Notes under the pieces: model-generated
Databases searched by the model: none
Told to the model about the DNA's origin: nothing
What the model saw: the letters and a program-made list of their open reading frames with translations, nothing else
Shown: positions 52,801 through 61,000 of the stretch, piece by piece
Numbering within the stretch: position 1 is the stretch's first letter
How the letters are laid out: every line of letters starts with the position of its first letter
Made by a program: the position numbers and the translations under genes
Source of the DNA: Jilunia laotingensis
GTDB lineage: Bacteria; Bacteroidota; Bacteroidia; Bacteroidales; Bacteroidaceae
DNA length: 64,000 bases
Direction of reading: 5' to 3'
NCBI RefSeq assembly: GCF_014385165.1
Contig: NZ_JACRTF010000001.1
Span: 3,844,001-3,908,000, forward strand

Positions 52801-54435
52801 AGTGTACAGGGAATTACACCATTCCCCGTCATCAAATTCATCATAGAAAGGCAACTCCAAAACTCCGGCAGAAACAACCTGATTAGACAGGGCAGTCCCA
52901 CCTTCTTTGCCATCATATATGGGAGTTATGGCATAACAATATTTAGCGGTAACATCAGGTAGTTTATCCATATAGGTCGTAGCTCCTGGCTCGGTAGTAC
53001 CAATCAATGTACCTTGATCTCCATCAACATGGCGTACTATTTTGTATGAAACTTGAGAAAGATCAATATACCCGTCATTTAGTCCTTTAGTTGGCGCATT
53101 CCATTTCAATGTAGCCTGTTTGTCATTGATACTCAGCACCACATCCGTCGGAGCGCTAGCAACATCTTTGCCGACATAAACGGTAATACTCTGTTTTGGG
53201 CTGCTGCCCTCATTGTTGGAAGCAATCGCATAAATAGTATATAACTCATTGGCATTAAACGTATAGTTTTCTTTTTTGACCGTGGTTCCACAAGTCACCG
53301 TCTCTTCCAAAATTTTGTTCATTTCGGAATAAAGGGCGACTTTCAATGTACCCGACAAATTGTCTCCTTTCTGATTCTTGAGCGGAGCCACGCAAGATAA
53401 AGTTCCGGTCAAACTTCCTTCCGCATTCGGTGTGAATTTTAATTCTGTAACGGAAGCCGGAGCGGTTGCTTTTACTTCCGGTGCTTCAATATAGACGCCT
53501 ATGATCTCTTCACCATTAGGCATATCATCGATTTTATAGGCTGTGGCCGTTTGCGTATTTACTTCATATAAAGCCGCATCCGTGGCATTTTTAAACGCCC
53601 AGTATAATTTTCCAGTAGCTGGATCACAGGCGGCAGACTGCATGTGTTTGGGAGACAATCCGGTAGAACCGATATAAGTTTCCGTCCCATCCTTTTCTAT
53701 TTTATATAAGGAACCATCTTCTGAAATGGCATAGAATGTCCCATCTAAAGCGGATGAAAGGGTATAATAGCCCTGACTGACAGTACACACTTTCTCGAAA
53801 GTTCCGTTTTCCAAATTCATTGCGCTTAAGCAAATCTCTTCCGGTCCGGAACCAAAAGTCAATGCATACGCTTTGTCCGATACAACATCATAGGCCAATG
53901 AAGTGATGGGTACATTGTTCCATATCCTTTCATTGTCGAACCCATTTTCTTCTTCCCATGTGTCAGCATTATAAATACGACAGGATATCCCCAAAATATT
54001 TCCAAATATTTGAGTTACATTAAACACATAATATTTACCTTTGGCATATCCGGCAGCTGTAGATTTCATGTTTTCATTTTCAGCTATCGGATTAACGGCA
54101 AATCCCCTCCTTGCTTCTAATGAATACATGCCATAATGCATATTTGCATCAGTCCAATCGTCCGCATATATCACACAACCATTAATATTGGTTCCATCAC
54201 CCACCGATCGGGCTATATTTTTATCATCTAAACTGTAATTTTTAGGCAGTTTAAATGGTACAATAGAAGTCTTAAAATTACTTGAGAGCAAAGGCTTACT
54301 CTCTAACCACCGTAGGTTTGCATGAGTTTTGCCATGTTGAACCGGCACTTTTACCTTAGAAATATTCTGAGCAGTTAGATCTACAGAAAATAAGGTAACA
54401 AAAATCACTAAAAACGTAATAATTTGTTTTTTCAT
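49873..54435 (-). CDS. Giant secreted adhesin-like protein: fibronectin III and choice-of-anchor J domains, sorting tail
   Basis: 1,520 aa. A signal peptide (MKKQIITFLVIFVTLFSVDLTAQ) precedes a beta-propeller-like region (about 90-320), then several fibronectin type III-like modules (SAPTDVVLSINDKQATLKWNAP; VKNMTMKTVDGNMHVLLNWEAP) alternating with cleaved-adhesin/choice-of-anchor J jelly rolls (FYDEFDDGEWCNSLYTYLD, DNEHVGNDWLITPAIHLDG; RLTTPVLDFSGSRNPSFSFF; ISPAVLGGSKVSFYIHRI). It ends in a T9SS-like tail (GKAGFQVVKGMYIVKIGEK). The architecture matches surface adhesins and gingipain haemagglutinin-type proteins. It is the largest cargo gene of the element, next to attR. Confidence 0.9.
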   Translation of the reverse strand: MKKQIITFLVIFVTLFSVDLTAQNISKVKVPVQHGKTHANLRWLESKPLLSSNFKTSIVPFKLPKNYSLDDKNIARSVGDGTNINGCVIYADDWTDANMHYGMYSLEARRGFAVNPIAENENMKSTAAGYAKGKYYVFNVTQIFGNILGISCRIYNADTWEEENGFDNERIWNNVPITSLAYDVVSDKAYALTFGSGPEEICLSAMNLENGTFEKVCTVSQGYYTLSSALDGTFYAISEDGSLYKIEKDGTETYIGSTGLSPKHMQSAACDPATGKLYWAFKNATDAALYEVNTQTATAYKIDDMPNGEEIIGVYIEAPEVKATAPASVTELKFTPNAEGSLTGTLSCVAPLKNQKGDNLSGTLKVALYSEMNKILEETVTCGTTVKKENYTFNANELYTIYAIASNNEGSSPKQSITVYVGKDVASAPTDVVLSINDKQATLKWNAPTKGLNDGYIDLSQVSYKIVRHVDGDQGTLIGTTEPGATTYMDKLPDVTAKYCYAITPIYDGKEGGTALSNQVVSAGVLELPFYDEFDDGEWCNSLYTYLDLDQDGHDNMSEWFWKEDEQLMQFCADNEHVGNDWLITPAIHLDGKNLYDLEFSINMGEPSNLRVTIGTSTDPKDHQVIMDLNNIYESSQSYHSATIKAPKDGNYYIGFYAYSGLESFYLNLFDIRLEAGQSTDVPDSVYNLKVIPAAMGESSAEISFNAPTALINGELLTDPFKVNVYRNDGLVKEFEVTPGQAISWTDNTPDMGYNEYRFIGMMGDQEGLAASKNVWVGPDISEPVKNMTMKTVDGNMHVLLNWEAPEKGANGGYFNINDVTYTIWRSNGDEDFTPLKSNLKKLTYTDTQIEEELDGEQDIRYYAVTADTKSGCSEAEARYLVVGTPYKIPVQESFADGVTHIQPWTAHTLGDAFGWETIFKEDGGVYPQDNDRGMLRLYNWWGGYCDGRLTTPVLDFSGSRNPSFSFFMFHWNAADVEADNGQTKMIVEISVDGGEFQQIGEEITAGYERAGWVEHRISLAEFKDAQRVQIGLRGITDNSWMYYYVDNIHIEEQEEYDLAVFGFEGTKQVYINEEGTYKLRYFNRGLKAATGYAINLYQDGNMVQTLNGEEIQPGETKEIDMKIVLNASKAGKESAFYAEIVYDKDGNTENNQSATVNTTVNSIWYPVVEDLSGVINDDEVTLTWTAPVIPAEIVETEDGVEDYEPFAITSIGDWITYDGDRTKSGYLGDLPVWPHQGEDQAFQVWAFGYLEGADAKDFPALQPRTGEQCFISWHANENVLDADGTWYPAHNDDYLISPAVLGGSKVSFYIHRINEKTEGEHYQVMYSTTTQEPEAFKVLTEGDAGFDWEKVEVTLPADARYFAIHYITPESRWGILIDDITYTSGIFGLKIKGFNVYRDGKKLNDTLLTEPTFKDSNLPEGTHQYQVSVVYESGESEASEAVELSFSSGINDVEALLNVYAEGDHIVVVTENAQLVSIYTVDGKAVISRSVTGKAGFQVVKGMYIVKIGEKVTKVIVNE

Positions 54436-54617
54436 AACTTAATTAATCTGGTTAATAAATATAGTTCTTAAAAACTGCGCTAAATTAATAAACACTATTG
54501 TTGATACAAAAAAAATGTATATGTTATAAAACATTGCGTAAAACAGCTAAATAATAACAAACAAAATATATTTATTCATAAATGGTACTTGTCCGGTAAA
54601 AATCAAAGTGTATTCTT

Positions 54618-54767
54618 AATCCCGAAGGTACAGAACCGGGCAAAGAATATTTCATCGAAGACTACAACAACGGCAACTTTTCATTCATGCCGAAACGATA
54701 TAAGTATCTGGCATTATCAGTCGGTTACGCAAAAGAACGTGATACTGCTATTGTAGAAGTTACCTGA
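54618..54767 (+). pseudogene. C-terminal fragment of an unknown gene
   Basis: One frame reads NPEGTEPGKEYFIEDYNNGN then FSFMPKRYKYLALSVGYAKE and ends at TGA 54765-54767, with a composition like a genuine protein. There is no start or upstream continuation, so only the last 49 codons remain. The family is not recognised. Confidence 0.5.
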
Positions 54768-54905
54768 TATTCTTTTGAACCTCATTTAATACGATGCAAT
54801 CTTTATGAGTTTTGGACGATAGTGTATCATTTGGGTAAAGTTATTGAGGCACACAGAAAGTAATTCTCTGTGCTTCTTCTGCGTTAAAGCAATTAAACCA
54901 AGTGT

Positions 54906-55083
54906 CATGCGTACGTGTGCATAGGGCAATTAAGTGAATTATCTGATGTGTTCACGTGCGCATGTACACGCACATACGCAAATGGGCAAAAATAGGCATA
55001 AGAATGTTACATTTTACACAGTCCAACACGCACATGCGCAAAGAGAACTAAAGAATCTGAACCATTAAAAACGTGCGTACGTG
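54906..55083. repeat. Clusters of alternating purine-pyrimidine sequence with CGCACAT-type units
   Basis: Four stretches strictly alternate purine and pyrimidine: 54906-54923 (18 nt), 54953-54980 (28 nt, with CACGTGCGCATG and CACGCACATACGCA), 55027-55040 (14 nt) and 55071-55083 (13 nt). They share ACGCACATRCGCA or its inverse. Such DNA can adopt left-handed form, or the repeats may be protein-binding sites. Confidence 0.65.
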
Positions 55084-55144
55084 GAATAGGGAAAACGAGC
55101 GATATCAATGAAATAGACTCTGTAAGCCATAGGGCAAAACTGCT

Positions 55145-55475
55145 CATTGGTGAAAATCAGCTACTTATAAGTTGCCTATAAGGGTGAAAATGTATAATAC
55201 GGAACTCTCCCGTATTTATACCCAACACACTTTTGAATTTTGACAGGAAATCAATGTGATGCAAAACTACAGAGAGATAAACAACGATAATAATAGTTAT
55301 TCCACATTTTCCGCATTTTTGTGTAAAACCTGATAATCAATATAATATAAAGCTACAAAGAGATAAACAAGGGTAAGATTACGGTAAGGGTCAAATGTGC
55401 AATTATCCCACATTTAACTAAGTTCGTCAAGACCAATGAAAGCCATAGGTCAAAAATGACCATTGGTGAAAATCA
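55145..55475. repeat. Two interleaved direct-repeat families
   Basis: CATTGGTGAAAATCA occurs exactly at 55145-55159 and 55461-55475, each preceded by a GCCATAGG element. CTACARAGAGATAAACAA occurs at 55267-55284 and 55353-55370 with one difference, each followed by a CCCACATTT- or CCACATTTT-like end. The order is A-B-B-A. Confidence 0.65.
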
Positions 55476-55644
55476 ATTAGTTGCAAGTTATTTAATATAT
55501 GATTTCTTATATCACAATCAATATCAGCAGGAGGTTAGCCGGATTTTCGGTATACCCTTTAATGTTTCGTTCAGTAGGGGTATAGTATAAATGTACTATT
55601 GGAAGTTTTTTTATCGGTCAATACACATGCGTGAGAAAAACAAG

Positions 55645-55663
55645 TTGTGCAAATGTTGTGCAA
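55645..55663 (+). promoter_or_regulatory. Right-end arm-type integrase sites
   Basis: TTGTGCAA at 55645-55652 and 55656-55663, the same octamer as the repeats near attL. Located about 60-75 bp from attR. Confidence 0.65.
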
Positions 55664-55676
55664 TCATTAATATAGC

Positions 55677-55715
55677 AAAACCGCAAAAGCTTAATAATTA
55701 GCTATTTGCGGTTTT
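55677..55715 (-). terminator. Element-borne terminator for tRNA-Arg
   Basis: AAAACCGCAAA (55677-55687) pairs with TTTGCGGTTTT (55705-55715), with AGC/GCT extending the stem inside. It lies 5 nt from attR inside the element, replacing the original terminator displaced to attL. Confidence 0.65.
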
Positions 55716-55721
55716 CTTAAG

Positions 55722-55795
<74 letters not shown>

Positions 55796-55811
55796 ATCCT
55801 TAATTGCGGTG

Positions 55812-55841
55812 CAAAGGTAATGCTTTTTGTGAAATTTCAAA
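55812..55841 (-). promoter_or_regulatory. Promoter of tRNA-Arg
   Basis: On the minus strand TTTG (55841-55838), 18 nt, TACCTTTG (55819-55812), 17 nt from the tRNA 5' end. Confidence 0.55.
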
Positions 55842-55884
55842 ATATTTTTCTCCACTTTTTTCCATTCATCTTATCTAAAGGAAT

Positions 55885-57342
55885 CTATAATCCTAATGGT
55901 AAGCCAGTTAAATACCATATAATAAATAACAAAGTCCAAGTTACTAAAATATATACTGAATAGCGCCACGTATATTTTATAAGGGAAAGGTAGGAAGATT
56001 GTGGATCATATTGTTGCATATATGTTAGCACTAAAGGCATATAGAATAAAAAAGGTGTTAAGGCATTGGAAGAACTATCACCTATTCGGAAAGCACATTG
56101 TGTTACATCAGGTGCAATACCCATTTGAGCAAACATAGGGATAAAGATGAAAGACATAAAAGACCATTTGGAAGTAGCTGATACCATAATAAGATTGATA
56201 ATGGCAGTAAACAATATAAATAAAATGAGTGTAGGTAAGTTTCCCAAATGAACAGACAAAAGCACATTAGCTCCTATCATGGCTAAACATTTATCAAGAT
56301 GAGAATACTCGAAACATGCAAACATCTGTGCTGCAAAAAATGCAATTACAAAATAAACACTCAGCAATTTCATTGGTTGTGCCAATCCTTCAATGACATC
56401 GATATCTGTTCGATAACGACCGGAACTAAAGCCATAAATCATACCCATTAATCCGGCACCTAAAGAGATAAGGAAGAGTATGCCCATAATAAATGGGGAT
56501 CGCATTAGATTACCACTCACACCACGAAGAATACCATATGAAGAAAAGGTAGACCAAAGTACAAACAGTATATAAATAATGCCAACTATAATCGCCATTA
56601 TGAGCGCTCGACGTTCTTTCCTCGACACAGGCTTGTAACCATTAAAATGAATATTACCTTCATAATTTCCCATAGCAGGAAGCAACTTCCAGCGAGTAAC
56701 CCAATATGCAACGCCAGTAATAAGAAAGGTAGAAACAAACAGAAAATAGTAATTGCACAGAGGACCCGTATTTCCATGCTCTATACCGCTCGCCACAGCC
56801 GCTTCTTCTGTTGTGCGGGCTAACAAAGGGTCCATAGTACTAAGAACAATATTGGCACTATATCCACATGCAACGGAAGCATAAGCTGCAATGATTCCAG
56901 CTACAGGATGAAGCCCTACTGAATGAAATAAGGCAGCGGCTATGGGAAGCAATATAATATAACCGGCATCACCCACCACATTTGAGAGTAAACCTAAAAC
57001 AATAACCCATAGAATAATTTTTCTTTTCTCTTGTTTACCACGAATCCCACGACGAATACAAGCATCAATGAAACCAGAATGTTGAGCTACTCCTATACCA
57101 AACATGGCAACTATTACCATTCCTAATGGTGCAAAACCTGTAAAGTTAGTTATGACATGACGTAATAACCAACGAATTCCCTCAGGACTAAGGACGCTTT
57201 GCACACGTATTTCTTCCCCCGTCTGCGGCAACGTTACACTTAACCCATAAATATCAAAAATCCATGAAAGGAAAACAACAGCCATCGTCAGAATTAAAAA
57301 CATTGTGGCGGGATGCGGAATATGCCGTTTATTATTCTTCAT
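55885..57342 (-). CDS. AbgT-type transporter
   Basis: 485 aa from ATG at 57342 (MKNNKRHIPHP); a longer frame to 57408 would overlap the response regulator too far. About eleven to thirteen membrane helices and AbgT family signatures are present (NFTGFAPLGMVIVAMFGIGVA, LLSNVVGDAGYIILLPIAAA, KWSFMSFIFIPMFAQMGI, FRIGDSSSNALTPFLFYMPL). The family exports sulfonamides or imports p-aminobenzoyl-glutamate by proton motive force. Its start overlaps the response regulator by 11 nt, so it is in one operon with the two-component genes and may be linked to their signal. Confidence 0.9.
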   Translation of the reverse strand: MKNNKRHIPHPATMFLILTMAVVFLSWIFDIYGLSVTLPQTGEEIRVQSVLSPEGIRWLLRHVITNFTGFAPLGMVIVAMFGIGVAQHSGFIDACIRRGIRGKQEKRKIILWVIVLGLLSNVVGDAGYIILLPIAAALFHSVGLHPVAGIIAAYASVACGYSANIVLSTMDPLLARTTEEAAVASGIEHGNTGPLCNYYFLFVSTFLITGVAYWVTRWKLLPAMGNYEGNIHFNGYKPVSRKERRALIMAIIVGIIYILFVLWSTFSSYGILRGVSGNLMRSPFIMGILFLISLGAGLMGMIYGFSSGRYRTDIDVIEGLAQPMKLLSVYFVIAFFAAQMFACFEYSHLDKCLAMIGANVLLSVHLGNLPTLILFILFTAIINLIMVSATSKWSFMSFIFIPMFAQMGIAPDVTQCAFRIGDSSSNALTPFLFYMPLVLTYMQQYDPQSSYLSLIKYTWRYSVYILVTWTLLFIIWYLTGLPLGL

Positions 57343-58060
57343 CTGCATCCAAACTATCAAGATCAAGAATCCGTAGTTCAAGAGCACGTACCACCAGACG
57401 AGTAGCATTTACCCCTACCCTCTCTCCGTTCGGGAATAAGCGAGTTATTAAATCGTTCTGGCGTTTCTCCAAAGATTTTACACCAAAAGGCATACCCTTT
57501 AGATTAGCGATCATCTCCTTAGTGTATCCTAGCGCCAAATGTCGCAAAAAACGTTCATCGTATTCATCTATATCATAATTGATTACAGCCTCTTGGCGTT
57601 TTGCATCATTAGAGACCGATATTTTGAAACGATCGATAATTTTTTCTAATATAGGATAGTTAAATACATATTTTTTACCATCCATCACAGCCTGTACATC
57701 TATTTTAGTCAGTAATTCACCCGTTTTCAGTATAATACCATCTGCCCCAGCATTCAAAACATCTATCCAAAGCTTTTCGTTCAATATTTCTCCTGTAAAA
57801 ATTAAAACACGGACCCCTTTATATTTCTTGAAGATATTACGACAAATATCAACCCCTATTGTCGTAGAGCCTCCTAATCCCAAGTCTAGAAGCACAAGAT
57901 CAGGAAGTTCAGCTTCCATTAGTGGCCAAAATTCAGCCTCTGTCATAGCTGTTCCTATCACTTCTGCATTAGGTATTTCATGTCGAAAAATTTCTTCCGT
58001 ACCTTTTAGTTCTAACTTAACATCTTCTACAATTATCACTTTAAACTTCTTATCTTCCAT
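57332..58060 (-). CDS. Response regulator with receiver and C-terminal (DUF5932-like) domain
   Basis: 242 aa from MEDKKFKVII at 58060. Receiver motifs: acidic pair with Asp13 (VEDV), phospho-acceptor Asp59 (LVLLDLGLGG), Thr/Ser region (IFTGE) and Lys112 (IILKTGE). The C-terminal third (YDERFLRHLALGYTKEMIAN then VKSLEKRQNDLITRLFP) looks like a LuxR-related helix-turn-helix as in the DUF5932 group. Its partner is the double kinase encoded 30 nt upstream; the AbgT transporter follows in the operon. Confidence 0.87.
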   Translation of the reverse strand: MEDKKFKVIIVEDVKLELKGTEEIFRHEIPNAEVIGTAMTEAEFWPLMEAELPDLVLLDLGLGGSTTIGVDICRNIFKKYKGVRVLIFTGEILNEKLWIDVLNAGADGIILKTGELLTKIDVQAVMDGKKYVFNYPILEKIIDRFKISVSNDAKRQEAVINYDIDEYDERFLRHLALGYTKEMIANLKGMPFGVKSLEKRQNDLITRLFPNGERVGVNATRLVVRALELRILDLDSLDADEE

Positions 58061-58090
58061 CGTCATTTCAATATATCATTATATTTTATT

Positions 58091-61000
58091 TCATCGTTTG
58101 GGAATAGTAAAATAAACAGAAAATCCCCCATTTTCTGCCGGTTCGGCATTTATACGGCATCCTCGCCGTCCAGCAAATTCATCGTGATCACGAATAATCT
58201 GTTTACAAATAAGATATTCCGTCCCACGTAACTCTCCTTTGTCACTTGAAGTCATCCGAGTCAAATTGGGATAGAAAAGTTGATTAAGTTCTTCGATTGT
58301 CTTTTTACGACGAGTATCTGTGAATATAAAACGAATATATTCATTGTTTTCCACCGTACGAAGAATCAATAGTCCATCTTCAAGTACATGAAGTGCTTCA
58401 TCAATCAGATTTTCCAATAAAAAACGAAGTTGATTGATATCACCTACAATCTGTGCATCAATAGACTCTATTTGAAAATCCACATGTACTTTTCCTTTAT
58501 TTACCTTACGAAAATAACGATCAGCATAATTCGTCAAATCTCTTACAGCTATCGTGGTTCGACGGAATGTAACTTCTTCCAATTGGCGTGAAGCACATGA
58601 ACTTAATATTGTGAATATTCCTTTATAATATTCTATTAGTTCACGAATGGCTTCAATATTTTCAAGTTCTTCCGATTCAGTAAGTTTCTGATTATTTAAT
58701 CGACTTATAATCTGTTTTATCTTGTTTGGATAATAGATTGTTTCATGTTTAATGGTTGAAAGACAATTATCGAGTACCATATTTTGTACATGCAACATAC
58801 TATCCTCCCAAGATGCCCGTTGTGTCTCCTCATACGCTGACTCTATATCCCGGAATTTCATTGCCAACTTTACAATTGCATTGAATACTACAATAGAAAC
58901 ATAGCGTGCAACCAGCTCAAATAGAAGACGATCTGTTTCCAAATTTGAACCTTCTCTACGCTCCAAGCACAACACCCCTACACATTGACGCTCATTACCT
59001 GCATCCACAATTAGAGGAATAGCTTGCATAAGATCATCTGTAATATATTTTTGTTCGTCAAAACAACTTTGCATTATATCCGGCATTATATCTAAACGGG
59101 GATTGGATGCAAATTCAAGCCGATGACTTGTTTCGTTATATACGGCAAGACTTAAACAATTGATAGTCAACAATTCATTGATAGTGTCAAAAGCTTCGTC
59201 TACAAGACGCTGAGGGATCTCTTTCAAAGTGTCTTCCTCGCGTTGCAAAAGATCTGGAGATTCCTGAGAACGGATAAGCGAAGAAGCGAAAACTTTCTTA
59301 TTTATTTCCAACACCTGTTCCAAATTCAAACGATTCGACAGTCGCTTACGAATGTAAATCAAATAATAACCCAATAAAGCTACAACCAATAATAAAATAC
59401 AGAGAATAACACCAACAATTTTATTGGTCGTAGAACGCTCTAATTGTCGACAATATCCCTCAAGAGACTGATCTTTACTTTGCAATTTGTAAAGTGCCGT
59501 ATAAGCGGCATTATTATATGTATATCCGTTGATTTGCTTTAATGCCAAAAATGCCACAGCTGCCTCATTTCGAATATCTAGAATTATAAAATAATCTGTA
59601 TCGAACATCTCATTCCACCAAGAAATTTCAGCAGGTATACCCTCATCTATCAACTCCATATAAAGTTTTGGGGAAGGGTTATATTTCTTATAATGTTCAT
59701 TCAACAGCATAATGGCTGAATCCGCATATTGCAATGTCACTTCATAATTTCCGTCAATATTCGAAAAGTAAGCAGCATCAGCATAATCTGAAGCAATATG
59801 TAATAATCGATCATATTCAGAATCAACTGCTCTTATAAGAGAATCTTGCCCCGTAGAAACAAATTCTTTCTCTTTTTCATAATTACACGATGAAAAAACA
59901 GTAGCAGGTAGTAACAAACAAATTAAAATCGTAATTATCTTACGTACTCCTAATGGAAGACGAAAATAAAAACGACTTCCCCGTCCAGATTCACTTTCGA
60001 CATTGAAAGTACAAACACGAAACAAGTCATTTGTCTTACGATATTTTTCAATAATTCCCTTACAATTCATCAGACCGAAACCACTTCCCTTACTTTTTCT
60101 TAATATTTCAGTATCTTCGGAATCATTCATACCGATAACCCGTGAATCATAAACTTTTTCACTCACAATTCGTTCTATATCTTCAGCAGACAGTCCACGT
60201 CCATTATCTTTGATGGAAATTTCTACATACTCATTCGTTTGACGGGCATAAATACATATTTTACCACCTTCATGAGTAAACTTACGAGCATTTTCGGCCA
60301 ATGTATTTATCATGAATAATGTCAGAGCTTTATCTGCTTTGACCAAAATATCCGTGGACTCTATTGAAAGCGTTTGCTTTTTCATTTCAAAAGCTTTACG
60401 GCCTTTGGACAATAAGTTAAAAAGTTCACTCAAACTAAATGTTTCTATATTCAAGCTCAAAGTCCCTTGTTTCATTTTTATCCATAGGGCAAGTATATCA
60501 TTATATTCATTAATTGTAGTGACTAATTCGTCAATATACTGATATTTTTCTTTTTTAACAGGTTCGTTATGGATAAAGCCCTTTTCTGTCAGTTTATACA
60601 CTTCATTCAATATACGATCGATAAAAGGGTTTATTCCATTCACAATAGCAAGACATGACTTCTTAATCAGATTTTGACGTTTATTTGCTGCAATATGTTG
60701 TTCATAAACATAACGTTGCTTTTCCAATTGGTTGCGCTCATCACTTAATGATGCTATGGCCTGCTCATTATCTATAGCCCATTCAATATAAGGGGATAAT
60801 ACATGTATCAAAGCTTGCTCATCGCGATTTAACCGATTGTGAGTGATAAATTCAACTTTGCCAGTTTCCAATATATCCAATATTACTCGTCCTTCTCCAA
60901 ATAATTGATCTATTCCTTTTTGAATCAGTGGAACATTCATCGGTATAGAAGCCGTAATGTCCCGACAAAGAGCCAGTGTTTGTTGCAAACGTTCTGTATA

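Larger units (their letters stand above)
54768..55640. other. Non-coding right end of the element, rich in repeats
   Basis: No gene of any size is supported in about 870 nt. It contains clusters of alternating purine-pyrimidine sequence (54906-55083) and two families of imperfect direct repeats (55123-55490), described separately. Confidence 0.6.

Noticed and set aside
54906..55083. CRISPR array
   Set aside because: The repeated units are short, of unequal spacing and in both orientations, with no constant spacer length and no cas genes.
55885..57342. Functional link between AbgT transporter and pabBC as a folate system
   Set aside because: They are 39 kb apart and AbgT family substrates vary; the transporter belongs to the two-component operon beside it.
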